Positions 26,763 through 34,795 of a DNA stretch of 64,000 nt are shown here, piece after piece (position 1 is the first letter of the stretch; every line of letters starts with the position of its first letter). The stretch is from Amycolatopsis solani (GTDB lineage: Bacteria > Actinomycetota > Actinomycetes > Mycobacteriales > Pseudonocardiaceae). The position numbers and the translations under genes were made by a program. Below the pieces are notes generated by a model. It saw only the letters and a program-made list of their open reading frames with translations, had not been told where the DNA came from and did not search any database. The stretch is taken from positions 3,100,001 to 3,164,000 of the forward strand of contig NZ_JAWQJT010000001.1 in assembly GCF_033441515.1 (NCBI RefSeq). The letters run 5' to 3'.

Positions 26763-27785
26763 ATGCAGTACCGCACCCTCGGCCGGACCGGGATCAAGGT
26801 CAGCCCGTACGCGCTCGGCGCGATGATGTTCGCGACGTCCTTCGGCAACCCCGACCCGGACGACTCCGCCCGCATGATCCACCGGGCACTGGACGCGGGC
26901 ATCAACTTCATCGACACCGCCGACGCCTACGGCGACTCCGAAGAGGTCGTCGGCAAAGCGTTGCGGGGCCGCCGCGACGAAGTCGTGCTCGCCACCAAGT
27001 TCGGCCGCCAGGCCGGCGACGACCCGCACCACCAAGGCGCGTCCCGCCGCTGGATCGTCACCGCCGTCGAGAACTCGTTGCGGCGCTTGCAGGTCGACCA
27101 CATCGACCTCTACCAGCTGCACCGCGCCGATCCCACGACGGACGTCGAGGAAACGCTTTCCGCGCTGACCGACCTGCTCCGCGCCGGCAAGGTCCGCGCG
27201 ATCGGCACGTCCCAGAGCCTCGCGTCCGACCTCGTCGAGGCCCAGTGGGTCGCCGAACGGCGCGGCCTGGCACGGTTCCGCGCCGAGCAGGCGGCCTACT
27301 CGCTCCTCAACCGCGGCGTCGAACGCGAAGTGCTGCCGCTGGCCCAGCGCTTCGGCATGGGCACGCTGATCTGGGGCCCGCTCGGCCAGGGCCTGCTCAC
27401 CGGGCGCGTCCGCAAGGGCGAGCGGAACGACCTGCGCCGGGCCCACCTGCTCAAGCACCTCAGCGACGAACGCCGGCTCGACGTCGTCGAGCAGCTCGTT
27501 CCGCTGGCCGCCGAGGCGGGCCTGCCGATGACCCACCTCGCGATGGCCTTCGTCATCGCCCACCCCGGCGTCACCAGCGCGCTGCTCGGCCCGCGGACCA
27601 TGCCCCAGCTCGACGACCTCCTGGCCGGCCTCGACGTCCGGCTCACCGACGACGTCCTCGACCGCATCGACGAAATCGTGCCGCCGGGCACGAACGTGGG
27701 CGCGCTCGACCAGAACTACCAGCCGCCCGCCGTGCACGACCCGGACCTGCGCCGCCGCCCCCTCGCCGAGCGCGCCGCGGCCTGA
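26763..27785 (+). CDS. Aldo-keto reductase
   Basis: 340 residues of the aldo/keto reductase barrel. The catalytic tetrad is complete: Asp51 and Tyr56 in DTADAYG, Lys79 in ATKFGR and His120 in LYQLHRAD. The C-terminal cofactor region includes GPRTMPQLDDLLAGLDVRL. It should reduce aldehydes or ketones with NADPH; the substrate is unknown. ATG 26763 is the only fitting start. Divergent from, and probably repressed by, the adjacent TetR regulator; no co-transcribed partner follows. Confidence 0.9.
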   Translation: MQYRTLGRTGIKVSPYALGAMMFATSFGNPDPDDSARMIHRALDAGINFIDTADAYGDSEEVVGKALRGRRDEVVLATKFGRQAGDDPHHQGASRRWIVTAVENSLRRLQVDHIDLYQLHRADPTTDVEETLSALTDLLRAGKVRAIGTSQSLASDLVEAQWVAERRGLARFRAEQAAYSLLNRGVEREVLPLAQRFGMGTLIWGPLGQGLLTGRVRKGERNDLRRAHLLKHLSDERRLDVVEQLVPLAAEAGLPMTHLAMAFVIAHPGVTSALLGPRTMPQLDDLLAGLDVRLTDDVLDRIDEIVPPGTNVGALDQNYQPPAVHDPDLRRRPLAERAAA

Positions 27786-27789
27786 ACCG

Positions 27790-27850
27790 GCGACGGGACG
27801 TCCGCCGGTCGGCAGACGACGGCGAGCTCGTCGTAGCGAGTAGCCAGAAC
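27790..27850 (-). pseudogene. C-terminal remnant of an IS5-type transposase
   Basis: On the minus strand 27850-27815 reads VLATRYDELAVV, resembling the ATRYDKLA-V end of IS5-family DDE transposases; upstream in that frame is a stop. Only about 20 residues are recognisable. It abuts direct repeat copy 1. Call by memory of the family ending. Confidence 0.45.
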
Positions 27851-27857
27851 TCCTGAC

Positions 27858-27957
27858 TTGGCTCAAGATCGCTGATCTTGGGTAGGGTGCTGGCTGTTGA
27901 GCTGCGGTTTCGTCGTGTGAACGGCGAAAATCTGCGCACTAAGCGGCCGGTTCCAGG
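27858..27957. repeat. 100-bp direct repeat, copy 1
   Basis: Identical at 98 of 100 positions to 29025-29124, same orientation, 1167 bp apart. It contains a perfect inverted repeat, CAAGATC-GCT-GATCTTG (27864-27880). Epoxide-hydrolase similarity starts immediately at its right edge, so this element or a recombination at it has replaced the front of that gene. Confidence 0.9.
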
Positions 27958-28645
27958 GGTCTGCCCATCGCTTCCCGGTTACGGCTTCAGCGACAAGCCG
28001 GCCGCGCCGGGTGGGGGATCGAGCGGATATCCGACGCGTGGTGCGAGCTGATGGCCCGGCTCGGCTACCGGCGGTTCGGCGCCCAGGGCAGCGACTGGGG
28101 CACCAGCATCGCCACGAGCATCGGTCAACGGCAACCCGATCGGGTCGCCGGCAGCCATCTCATGCCGCCGCTCGCACCGCCCGATCCGGCCACGTTGGAC
28201 GACCTCACCGGTGCCGAGCGGGCGGCGCTCGCGACACGGGGGGAGGCGGACGAATGGGGCTGGCGGATACTCGGCGCAGCAGTCGACCCGGCCGCAGACG
28301 GTCGGCTACGGGCTGGTCGACTCGCCGGCCGCCCACTGCGCCTGGATCGTCGAGAAGTTCTGGTCGTGGACCGACTCCGGTGGCGACCTGCATCGGGTTA
28401 TTGCCCGGGATGGGCTGCTCGACAACCTGATGCTCTACCGGCTGCCCGGCACCGGCGCCACATCCGCCCGGCTGTACTGGGAAAGCCTCCGGCAGGTCAA
28501 CGAATGGATCTCCGGTCGGCCGGCGCGCCGGTTCCCGAACATCCGGTACTGGAACGAGCTCGGCAAGGGCGGCCACTTCGCGGCGTTCGAGCAGCCGGCG
28601 TTGTTCGTCGACGAGGTCCGGTCATTCTTCCGGCTGGTCCGCTGA
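27958..28645 (+). pseudogene. Truncated, frameshifted epoxide hydrolase
   Basis: The similarity begins at CPSLPGYGFSDKP (from about 27960) directly next to the repeat, so the N-terminal cap-associated domain is missing. There is a frame change near 28010 (before IERISDAWCELMARLGYRRF), continuing through GAQGSDWGT with the nucleophile-type Asp in GSDWG, and a second near 28255. The last part, STRPQTVGYGLVDSPAAHCAWIVEKFWSW to GGHFAAFEQPALFVDEVRSFFR with the catalytic-type His in GGHF, is in another frame. Two frameshifts plus truncation make it non-functional as one protein. Confidence 0.8.
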
Positions 28646-28648
28646 TGG

Positions 28649-29005
28649 TCACCCGTACTCGGTAAGCGGCTGACTGAAGATCAACAAGTGCCCATCGGGT
28701 GTCCGTACGTTGAAGTCGCGCATCCCGTAGGGCCGGTCAGCCAGTGGCTCGACGATGTCGGCGCCGCGGGCGCGCAGCTCGTCGTGGCAGGAATCGACGT
28801 CGTCGACGACAACCGTCACCCTGGCCGGGCCGACGCTGCTTTCGGCGTACAGGTGGAACTCGGCGGTGTCGCGGATCACGGCCGCGTAGCTGGGTGGGGT
28901 CTCCCAGGTGAATATGGTGTCGAATCCGAGCGTGTCCGTGAAGTACGACCGCGCTGCCTGCACATCTCGGCACGGCAGCACGGGAACCGCCACCCGCATG
29001 ACCAT
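28649..29005 (-). CDS. VOC/glyoxalase-fold protein
   Basis: 118 residues with the beta-alpha-beta-beta-beta repeats of the VOC fold: VPVLPCRDVQAARSYFTDTLGFD at the front, and DVDSCHDELRARGADIVEPLADRPYGMRDFNVRTPDGHLLIF at the end. PYGMRDFNVRTPDGH with a terminal metal-type Glu/Gln is like bleomycin-resistance and fosfomycin-resistance-type dioxygenase relatives. It is intact and lies between the two direct repeats, only 3 bp from the end of the epoxide-hydrolase remnant. Substrate unknown. Confidence 0.82.
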   Translation of the reverse strand: MVMRVAVPVLPCRDVQAARSYFTDTLGFDTIFTWETPPSYAAVIRDTAEFHLYAESSVGPARVTVVVDDVDSCHDELRARGADIVEPLADRPYGMRDFNVRTPDGHLLIFSQPLTEYG

Positions 29006-29024
29006 TCCGTCACCTTATCCGACT

Positions 29025-29124
29025 TTGGCTCAAGATCGCTGATCTTGGGTAGGGTGCTGGCTGGTGAGCTGCGGTTTCGTCGTGTGAACGGCGAAAATCT
29101 GCGCACTGAGCGGCCGGTTCCAGG
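29025..29124. repeat. 100-bp direct repeat, copy 2
   Basis: Matches 27858-27957 with two substitutions and no gaps, including the CAAGATC-GCT-GATCTTG inverted repeat (29031-29047). Its right flank leads into a transposase-like remnant on the minus strand. Confidence 0.9.
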
Positions 29125-29130
29125 CTGTCT

Positions 29131-29270
29131 CTCGTGGCGTATGCGCGCACGGTGAAGACGGCGTCGCCGGCCGTCCGGCGATGCCACGTCCGGATCGTCT
29201 GCCACGGACCGAAGACCGTCGGCGCATCCCGCCACGCGATCTCGACCGTGGCCTGCGCGTCGGAGAACGG
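29131..29270 (-). pseudogene. N-terminal remnant of an IS5-type transposase
   Basis: Read on the minus strand, this segment gives AWRDAPTVFGPWQT followed by IRTWHRR, close to the WRDLPxxFGPWQTxxxxxRR signature near the start of IS5-family transposases. The frame continues into unrelated residues at the repeat. No intact transposase or terminal repeats are visible. Confidence 0.5.
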
Positions 29271-29298
29271 CCTGCCTCGCTTACCGGCGACGGGCCGG

Positions 29299-30495
29299 CT
29301 ACGTCAAGGTCGCGCGGAGGGCGAGGATCATCTCGAAGCGGTCGTCCGGGTTGCGGAGGTGGTCCGCGAACAGGGTTTCCAGCTCCTGGGCCCGGGCACG
29401 GACCGTCTGCGGGTGGATCGCCAGGCGGTCGGCGACCTCGCGGACGTTGCCGCACGTCTCCAGCCACGCGAGCAGCGTGTCCGCCAGGCGGTTGTACTGC
29501 TTCGGCGTCAACGCGGTCAGCGGGGCCAGCCGGCGGCGGCACACCTCCGTGGCGAGGAACGGCTCCTTGCGCAGCCACAGCGTCGCGAGGTGGTCTTCGC
29601 ACCAGGTCAGCGGCTCGTCCGGGAGGACGTCCGCGGCCGCCAGGCGCAGGGCTTCCTGCGCCGTCGCCAGTGACCGGCCCGCCTGGCGCGGCGGCACCGG
29701 CGGCCCGACCGCGGCACGGTGCCCGGCCAGCGCGGCCGTCAGCGCGTCGCGGTCCTCGGGCGCGGCCAGCAGCAGCCGCGGCGTCCCGTCTTCGAAGTCC
29801 TCCAGCGCGTCCAGGCCGCTGACGTCGGCGGCCTCGTCGAGCGCCACCGCGACGAGCCGGTGCGGCAGCGGCCATTCCGCCGCCGCCGCGGCTTCCTGGA
29901 CCGTCCGCGACGGCGACGGCGGGTCCGCCAGCAGCAGGTCCAGCAGCCGTCGCCGGCGCCGTTCCAGCGCGCCCGCCGCGCGCGCCTGCGCCGCCGCGTG
30001 GCCTTCGATCGACAACGCGGACAGCTCGTCGATGTAGGCGAAGATCGCCTCGGCCAGCAGGCACAGGGTCGCCGAGGGCACGCCGGCGCGCGTCCCGACC
30101 TCCGCCATCCGCCGCCACGTCACCCGCGCGCCGACCCGGTAGGCCGCCTGCAGGACGTCGAGGTTGCGGCCCTGCGCGAGCTCGTGCACGCCGAGCCCGA
30201 CGAACAGCTTCCGCCGGTCGTCCGGTGCCGGGCCGGACGCGGCGATCCGGTCGATGAACTGCAGGATCGCCGCCTGCACGCCGGCCCGCAGCGCCTTGCC
30301 GAACGCGCCGTCGAGCGGCCGCGCGTAGTCCGGGATGGTCCGCTGGATCTCGCGCAGCACCTCGTCGGCGACGTCCAGCATCCGCGGCCGGAACACCGCG
30401 GCCAGCTCACGGGGGAGCAGGGCCCACAACCGGCCCGGCCGTCCGTCGCCGCCGAGCATCGGCCCGTACGTCGTTTCGACGGGAGGTCCCGTCAT
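29299..30495 (-). CDS. PucR-type transcriptional regulator A
   Basis: 398 residues: an N-terminal all-helical sensory-type region (LPRELAAVFRPRMLDVADEVLREIQRTIPDYARPLDG), a central region, and a C-terminal PucR helix-turn-helix (REVADRLAIHPQTVRARAQELETLF). ATG 30495 has AGGTGG upstream. It starts 18 bp after regulator B and is probably co-transcribed with it. Paralogous along its full length to the three other regulators of the cluster. Members of this family sense small metabolites or cell-envelope signals; the ligand is unknown here. Confidence 0.82.
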   Translation of the reverse strand: MTGPPVETTYGPMLGGDGRPGRLWALLPRELAAVFRPRMLDVADEVLREIQRTIPDYARPLDGAFGKALRAGVQAAILQFIDRIAASGPAPDDRRKLFVGLGVHELAQGRNLDVLQAAYRVGARVTWRRMAEVGTRAGVPSATLCLLAEAIFAYIDELSALSIEGHAAAQARAAGALERRRRRLLDLLLADPPSPSRTVQEAAAAAEWPLPHRLVAVALDEAADVSGLDALEDFEDGTPRLLLAAPEDRDALTAALAGHRAAVGPPVPPRQAGRSLATAQEALRLAAADVLPDEPLTWCEDHLATLWLRKEPFLATEVCRRRLAPLTALTPKQYNRLADTLLAWLETCGNVREVADRLAIHPQTVRARAQELETLFADHLRNPDDRFEMILALRATLT

Positions 30496-30513
30496 GCGCC
30501 CACCTCATTGTGG

Positions 30514-31869
30514 TCAGGAACCGAGGAGAGCCTCCGCGCGCAGGGCGATCTCCATGTCGAGCCGGTCGTCGGCGTTGTTCAGCCGGTCGCCGAACAGGTC
30601 GATCAGCTGGTGCATGCGGTACCGCACGGTCTGCGGGTGCACCTTGAGCTTCTTCGCGATCTCGGGTGCGCTGCCGCGGGACTGCAGCCAGATCAGCAGC
30701 GTCTCGCCGAGGCGCGCCCGCTGCTTCGGGGTGAGGTCCTTGAACGGCTCCAGGCTGCGCGAACACAGCTCGCGGACCAGGAACTCGTCGGCGAGCAGCC
30801 ACAGCGTGGACAGGTGATCGGTGCAGCGCGTCACCGGCGCGTCCGGCAGCACGCCGCGCTGGACGAGCTTCAACGTCCGGCGCGCCCAGAGCAGCGACCG
30901 CGGCGCGTCGGTGAGCCGCACGGTCGGGCCGACCACCGCGCGCCAGCCGCGCAGCCGCTCGGAAAGGTTGGTCAGGTGCTTCGCCGGGTCGCCGGTGACC
31001 AGGCACGGCTCGCTGCCCTCGAGATCGACGAGGACGTCGGAGTGCAGGTCCGGCGCGGCGAGGCTGTGCTGGTCGGCGCGGGGTTCGAGGGCGACGACGG
31101 TGACCTCGGCCGGCAGCGGCCACTGCGCCGTGGCGGCCTGCGCGGTGATGGTCTGCGGTGCGGACGGCGGGTCGGCGAGCAGCAGGTCGAGCAGCCGTCT
31201 CCGGCGGCGGGCCCGGGTGCCGGCGGCTCGCGTCTGGGCCGCGGTGTAGCCCTCGATCGACAGCGCGGAGATCTCGTCGACGTAGGCGAAGATGGCCTCG
31301 GCGCTCGTGCACAGGGTGTCCGCGGCGAGGCCGGCGGCCTGCCCGAACTCCGAGATGTGCCGCCACGCGACCCGCCCGCCGACCCGGTACGCGGTCTGCA
31401 GGCAGTCGAGGCTGCGGCCTTCGTTGAACTCGATCTTGCCGAGGTTGCGGAACACGGTCGTCCACGTTTCGAGCGGGACGGCACCGGGGGTGCCGACACT
31501 GTCGAGGCACTGGATGATCGATTGCCGCACACCCTGCGTGATGATGTGCCCGAACGCGCCTTCGAGCGGCTGGCGGTACTCGGGCACCGCCCGCTGCACC
31601 TCCTGCAGGATGGCGCGGGCGAGCGGGTCGACCCGCGGCTTGAACCGCACGGCCAGCTCGCGGGGCAGCGAAGCCCACAGCCCGATGGCGCCGGAAACGC
31701 GCCCGTGCTGGGGGTCCGCCGGTGTCCGGGGGACGGGTGGGTAGGCGGGCCGGGGCCGGTCGGCCGACACGGACTGCTGCCGGTGAGCCGGTCCGGAAGA
31801 GCGTTCGCCGGGGTGGGGCCGGTTCGCCCGCAGGGCGGGGCCGGCGTACCCGGTGTCCACGTCGGTCAT
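30514..31869 (-). CDS. PucR-type transcriptional regulator B
   Basis: 451 residues. It has an extra Pro/Arg-rich N-terminal extension of about 60 residues before the shared core (LPRELAVRFKPRVDPLARAILQEVQRAVPEYRQPLEGAF). The C-terminal HTH is PEIAKKLKVHPQTVRYRMHQLIDLFGDRL. ATG 31869 has AAGGA eight bases upstream. It leads a probable two-gene operon with regulator A. Function of the extension is unknown; it is compositionally disordered. Confidence 0.82.
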   Translation of the reverse strand: MTDVDTGYAGPALRANRPHPGERSSGPAHRQQSVSADRPRPAYPPVPRTPADPQHGRVSGAIGLWASLPRELAVRFKPRVDPLARAILQEVQRAVPEYRQPLEGAFGHIITQGVRQSIIQCLDSVGTPGAVPLETWTTVFRNLGKIEFNEGRSLDCLQTAYRVGGRVAWRHISEFGQAAGLAADTLCTSAEAIFAYVDEISALSIEGYTAAQTRAAGTRARRRRRLLDLLLADPPSAPQTITAQAATAQWPLPAEVTVVALEPRADQHSLAAPDLHSDVLVDLEGSEPCLVTGDPAKHLTNLSERLRGWRAVVGPTVRLTDAPRSLLWARRTLKLVQRGVLPDAPVTRCTDHLSTLWLLADEFLVRELCSRSLEPFKDLTPKQRARLGETLLIWLQSRGSAPEIAKKLKVHPQTVRYRMHQLIDLFGDRLNNADDRLDMEIALRAEALLGS

Positions 31870-32107
31870 GTGTTTTATCCTTGCTGGCAACAAAATCGGC
31901 CTCTTCGTCGTCGAAGCCGATCCGATTTTTGTGGCTCAGGCAACATAATTTCGCGCGAACGGCACTGTCAACGGGTTCTCCGCTGACTTCGGGGTAACCC
32001 GTCCGGACTACACCCGAACGGGTGGACTGGCGCGAGGGGAGGTGACACTTCCGCCGCGGGCCGATGGTGCGCGGGTGACAACTTTTCCGGCAGCCGTTTC
32101 GGGTGGC

Positions 32108-33013
32108 TCAGCCGGCCATGAGGCGGGCGACGACGTCGTCGAGCGTCAGGCGCGCGGGCGTGGTGCCCGAGACGAACTCGTTCAGCAGCAGGCAGAACCC
32201 GTCCGGGTCGGCCACGTGCGGAAAGTGTTTCACGTTTTCCAGCACCGTCAAGCGGCTGTCCGGCAGCAGTGCCGCGGTCCGGCGTCCGTGCGCCGCCGGG
32301 ATCAGCGGGTCGCGGGCGCCCCAGACCAGCAGCATCGGCACCGATTCGGCGAGGTAGAGCTTCTCCACGGCACTCGCGCGCTGGCCGCGCAGGTCGATCA
32401 GGCTCCGGGCGATGGCGAGGAACGCGCGCCGCCGCCCGGGGTCGGCCAGCGAGCCGAAATGCCGGGCCAGTTCCCGTGTTTCAGGTTTCACCGATCTTTC
32501 GAGCCGCCGTGCTGGCCGGGCCGCGGCGCGGGCGGCCGCGAGCGTCCACCGGTTCACCGCCAGCGCCACGGCGAGCCGTGCGCCCGGCAGCGCGGTCGCC
32601 CGCAGCACCGGGCTCACCTCGGGGCCGAGGCCCGCACTGGCGACCAGGACGAGGCGGTCGCACATTTCCGGGAACTGGTAGGCGAACTGCATCGCGATGC
32701 CCCCGCCGAGCGAGTGCCCGACGACGGTCGCGTGCCGCACCCCGGACACCGCGAGCACGTCCCGGACGATGCTCGCCATCGCGCCGAGGCCGTAATCCGT
32801 GCGCGGCGCGTCGGATCCCCCGTGCCCCGGGAGGTCGGGGGCGAGCACGCGGCAGCCGGTCCAGCGCCGCAGCACCGGTGCCCAGGTTTCGGCGCTGCCC
32901 GCGATCCCGTGCAGCAGCACGATCGCTTCGTCGCCGTCGCCCGTACCGGGCCGGTGCTCGTGCAGCCGGACGCGACGGCCGTGCAGGGTGAGGTCGTGGG
33001 TTTCGAGTGTCAT
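32108..33013 (-). CDS. Alpha/beta hydrolase
   Basis: 301 residues with a full triad: oxyanion HGIAGS (about residue 35), nucleophile Ser in GHSLGGG (about residue 101), acid Asp in WGARDPLIP and His in KHFPHVADP. It has a cap region rich in Arg and Ala. ATG 33013 is preceded by AAAGG. Lies inside the cluster of PucR-type regulators, so it may be a target of one of them; a perfect palindrome sits about 55-68 bp upstream. Substrate unknown. Confidence 0.85.
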   Translation of the reverse strand: MTLETHDLTLHGRRVRLHEHRPGTGDGDEAIVLLHGIAGSAETWAPVLRRWTGCRVLAPDLPGHGGSDAPRTDYGLGAMASIVRDVLAVSGVRHATVVGHSLGGGIAMQFAYQFPEMCDRLVLVASAGLGPEVSPVLRATALPGARLAVALAVNRWTLAAARAAARPARRLERSVKPETRELARHFGSLADPGRRRAFLAIARSLIDLRGQRASAVEKLYLAESVPMLLVWGARDPLIPAAHGRRTAALLPDSRLTVLENVKHFPHVADPDGFCLLLNEFVSGTTPARLTLDDVVARLMAG

Positions 33014-33404
33014 CGGCGGCCTTTCTCGCGAACTCGGAAAATAGGGCATCCGACTACTCGCTCCCGTGTGGTGAACACCACTCCGGCGGAAACCGCGTCG
33101 AGCATGACAAGAAGTTTTGCGGAAAGGTGCCCGCGCGTGCGGGTTTTATGGACATACGGGGAAAGTGTATCGACATTCCGCTGGTATCCGGGTAATTCTC
33201 GGAGGCATGGTCGCAATGACGCACCGGACGCGCTGATGTCCTGCCGCGCGAGTATTCATTTCGCCCCCGGGCTGCCCCGGCGCCGCCCTGGACGCCGCTG
33301 GCGGCGGGTGCTGCCGATGCCGGTGCGCGCGCTGGACCGCGCACTGCGTCGGCCTGCGCACCCCCGGGCCGGCGCACCTGCGAGCCGCTTGGGTGGGGCG
33401 CTCG
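33014..33404. promoter_or_regulatory. Intergenic region upstream of the hydrolase, with palindrome
   Basis: 391 bp without a convincing gene. GTGGTG-AA-CACCAC (33068-33081) is a perfect palindrome upstream of the minus-strand hydrolase and is a candidate operator. The half next to regulator C (33250-33404) is GC-rich with no recognisable features; short open frames in it lack similarity. Confidence 0.4.
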
Positions 33405-34604
33405 TCAGTTCTCCGGGGGCCGGTGTGCCCGCATCAGGCGTTGCGCGCGCAGTGCCAGTTGCATCCCCAGGCGGTCGTCCGCGTCCTTGAGGCGGTCGCC
33501 GAACAGTTCCTCCAGCTGGCGCAGCCGGTTGCGGACCGTCTGCGGGTGCACGCCGAGGCGCTGGGCGATCTCGGGCGCGCCGCCGCGGGTCTCCAGCCAG
33601 GCCAGCAGCGTCTCGCCGAGCCGGTCGCGCTGCTTTTCGCTGAGCGAGGCGAACGGGTCGAGGCTCTGGCGAGCCAATTCGGCGGCCAGGAAGTCCTCGG
33701 CGAGCAGCCAGAGCGTGGCCAGGTGGTCGCGGCACCAGATGATCGGGCCGGGGACGTCCGGGCCGGACAGCGACAGCGCCCGACGGGCCGTGCGCAGGGC
33801 GGCCGGGGCGTCGGCCAGCGGGACCGTCGGCGAGACGGCCGCGCGCCAGCCGTCGAGCTTGGCCTCCAGCGGCGTCAGGTCGGAGTCCGGATCGCGCGTC
33901 AGCAGGTGCGGCTCGGGACCGTCGAGGGCGGCCAGGACGCCGTCGCCGAGCAGGTCGGCGGGGAAGTCGGCCGCGTCGGGGCCGCGTTCGAGGGCGACCA
34001 TCGCCGCGGTCTCCGGCAGCGGCCAGCCCGCGCCGCCGGCCAGCTCCGCGATGCTGCTCGTGGCGCCTTCCGGGGCCTGGACGATCAGCTCCAGCAGCCG
34101 TCGCCGCCGGACCGGGACGGCGCCTTCGGCCTTGGCCTGCGCCTCCTGGTACCCCTCGATCGCGGTGGCGCACAGCTCGTCGACGTAGGCGAAGATGGCC
34201 TCCGCCGCGACCGAGATGACGGCCGGGTCGACACCCGCGGCGACGACGCCGGGGTGCATCGCCCGCCAGGCCACCCTCGCCCCGATCGTGGCGCTGTCCT
34301 GCAACGCGTCGAGGTTGCGGCCTTCGGCGAACTCGATCCGGCCGCGGCCGCGGTAGAAGTCGAGCCAGTGCTCGTGGGACAGGTTCGGCTCGCCCATCGA
34401 GTCGATGCAGTGCTGCACGGCGAACTCGACGCTCTTGACCAGGACTTTCCCGAAGACGCCCTTGAGCGGCTGGCCGTAGGCCGGGACCGTGCGCTGGACC
34501 TCCTGGATCATCGCGGCCGCGGCGTGCCCGACGTGCGGGCGCAGGCCCGCGCCGAGCGCGCGTGGCAGCGAGGCCAGCAGGCGGAAGCTGCGGTACTCGA
34601 CCAC
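33405..34604 (-). CDS. PucR-type transcriptional regulator C
   Basis: 399 residues, same architecture as A, B and D: LLASLPRALGAGLRPHVGHAAAAMIQEVQRTVPAYGQPL at the start and the HTH PEIAQRLGVHPQTVRNRLRQLEELFGDRL at the end. GTG 34604 was chosen with AAGGGGG just upstream; it makes the length match the paralogues (398-399). An in-frame extension to 34712 has no similarity. Divergent from regulator D across a 190-bp region. Confidence 0.8.
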   Translation of the reverse strand: MVEYRSFRLLASLPRALGAGLRPHVGHAAAAMIQEVQRTVPAYGQPLKGVFGKVLVKSVEFAVQHCIDSMGEPNLSHEHWLDFYRGRGRIEFAEGRNLDALQDSATIGARVAWRAMHPGVVAAGVDPAVISVAAEAIFAYVDELCATAIEGYQEAQAKAEGAVPVRRRRLLELIVQAPEGATSSIAELAGGAGWPLPETAAMVALERGPDAADFPADLLGDGVLAALDGPEPHLLTRDPDSDLTPLEAKLDGWRAAVSPTVPLADAPAALRTARRALSLSGPDVPGPIIWCRDHLATLWLLAEDFLAAELARQSLDPFASLSEKQRDRLGETLLAWLETRGGAPEIAQRLGVHPQTVRNRLRQLEELFGDRLKDADDRLGMQLALRAQRLMRAHRPPEN

Positions 34605-34705
34605 CAATCCCCCTTCGAGTCCGGTGTCGGCTGAGCGTATCCGACCGGTGCGTGACGGAATAATCAACGACTGGTTCCCTGAAAGGGTGACGCGCCCCCG
34701 CACTT

Positions 34706-34734
34706 TTGACACGGACGGGTGCGCGTTCTACGCT
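34706..34734 (+). promoter_or_regulatory. Sigma70-type promoter of regulator D
   Basis: TTGACA (34706-34711), a 17-bp spacer and TACGCT (34729-34734), about 55 bp upstream of a predicted ATG at 34796 with GGAGG in the leader. Spacing and hexamers fit the housekeeping consensus for high-GC actinomycetes. Confidence 0.55.
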
Positions 34735-34795
34735 CCGTGTCGGGTGGCGGGGTTATTTCTGCGGTGTCAATTCCCAGTGGAGGACTGAATTCCCC

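Noticed and set aside
28011..28430. Open frame over the epoxide-hydrolase region as a separate gene
   Set aside because: The homologous residues are in other frames; this frame has no similarity and no start support.
33007..33404. Short open frames between the hydrolase and regulator C
   Set aside because: No ribosome site, composition typical of non-coding GC-rich sequence, no recognisable motif.
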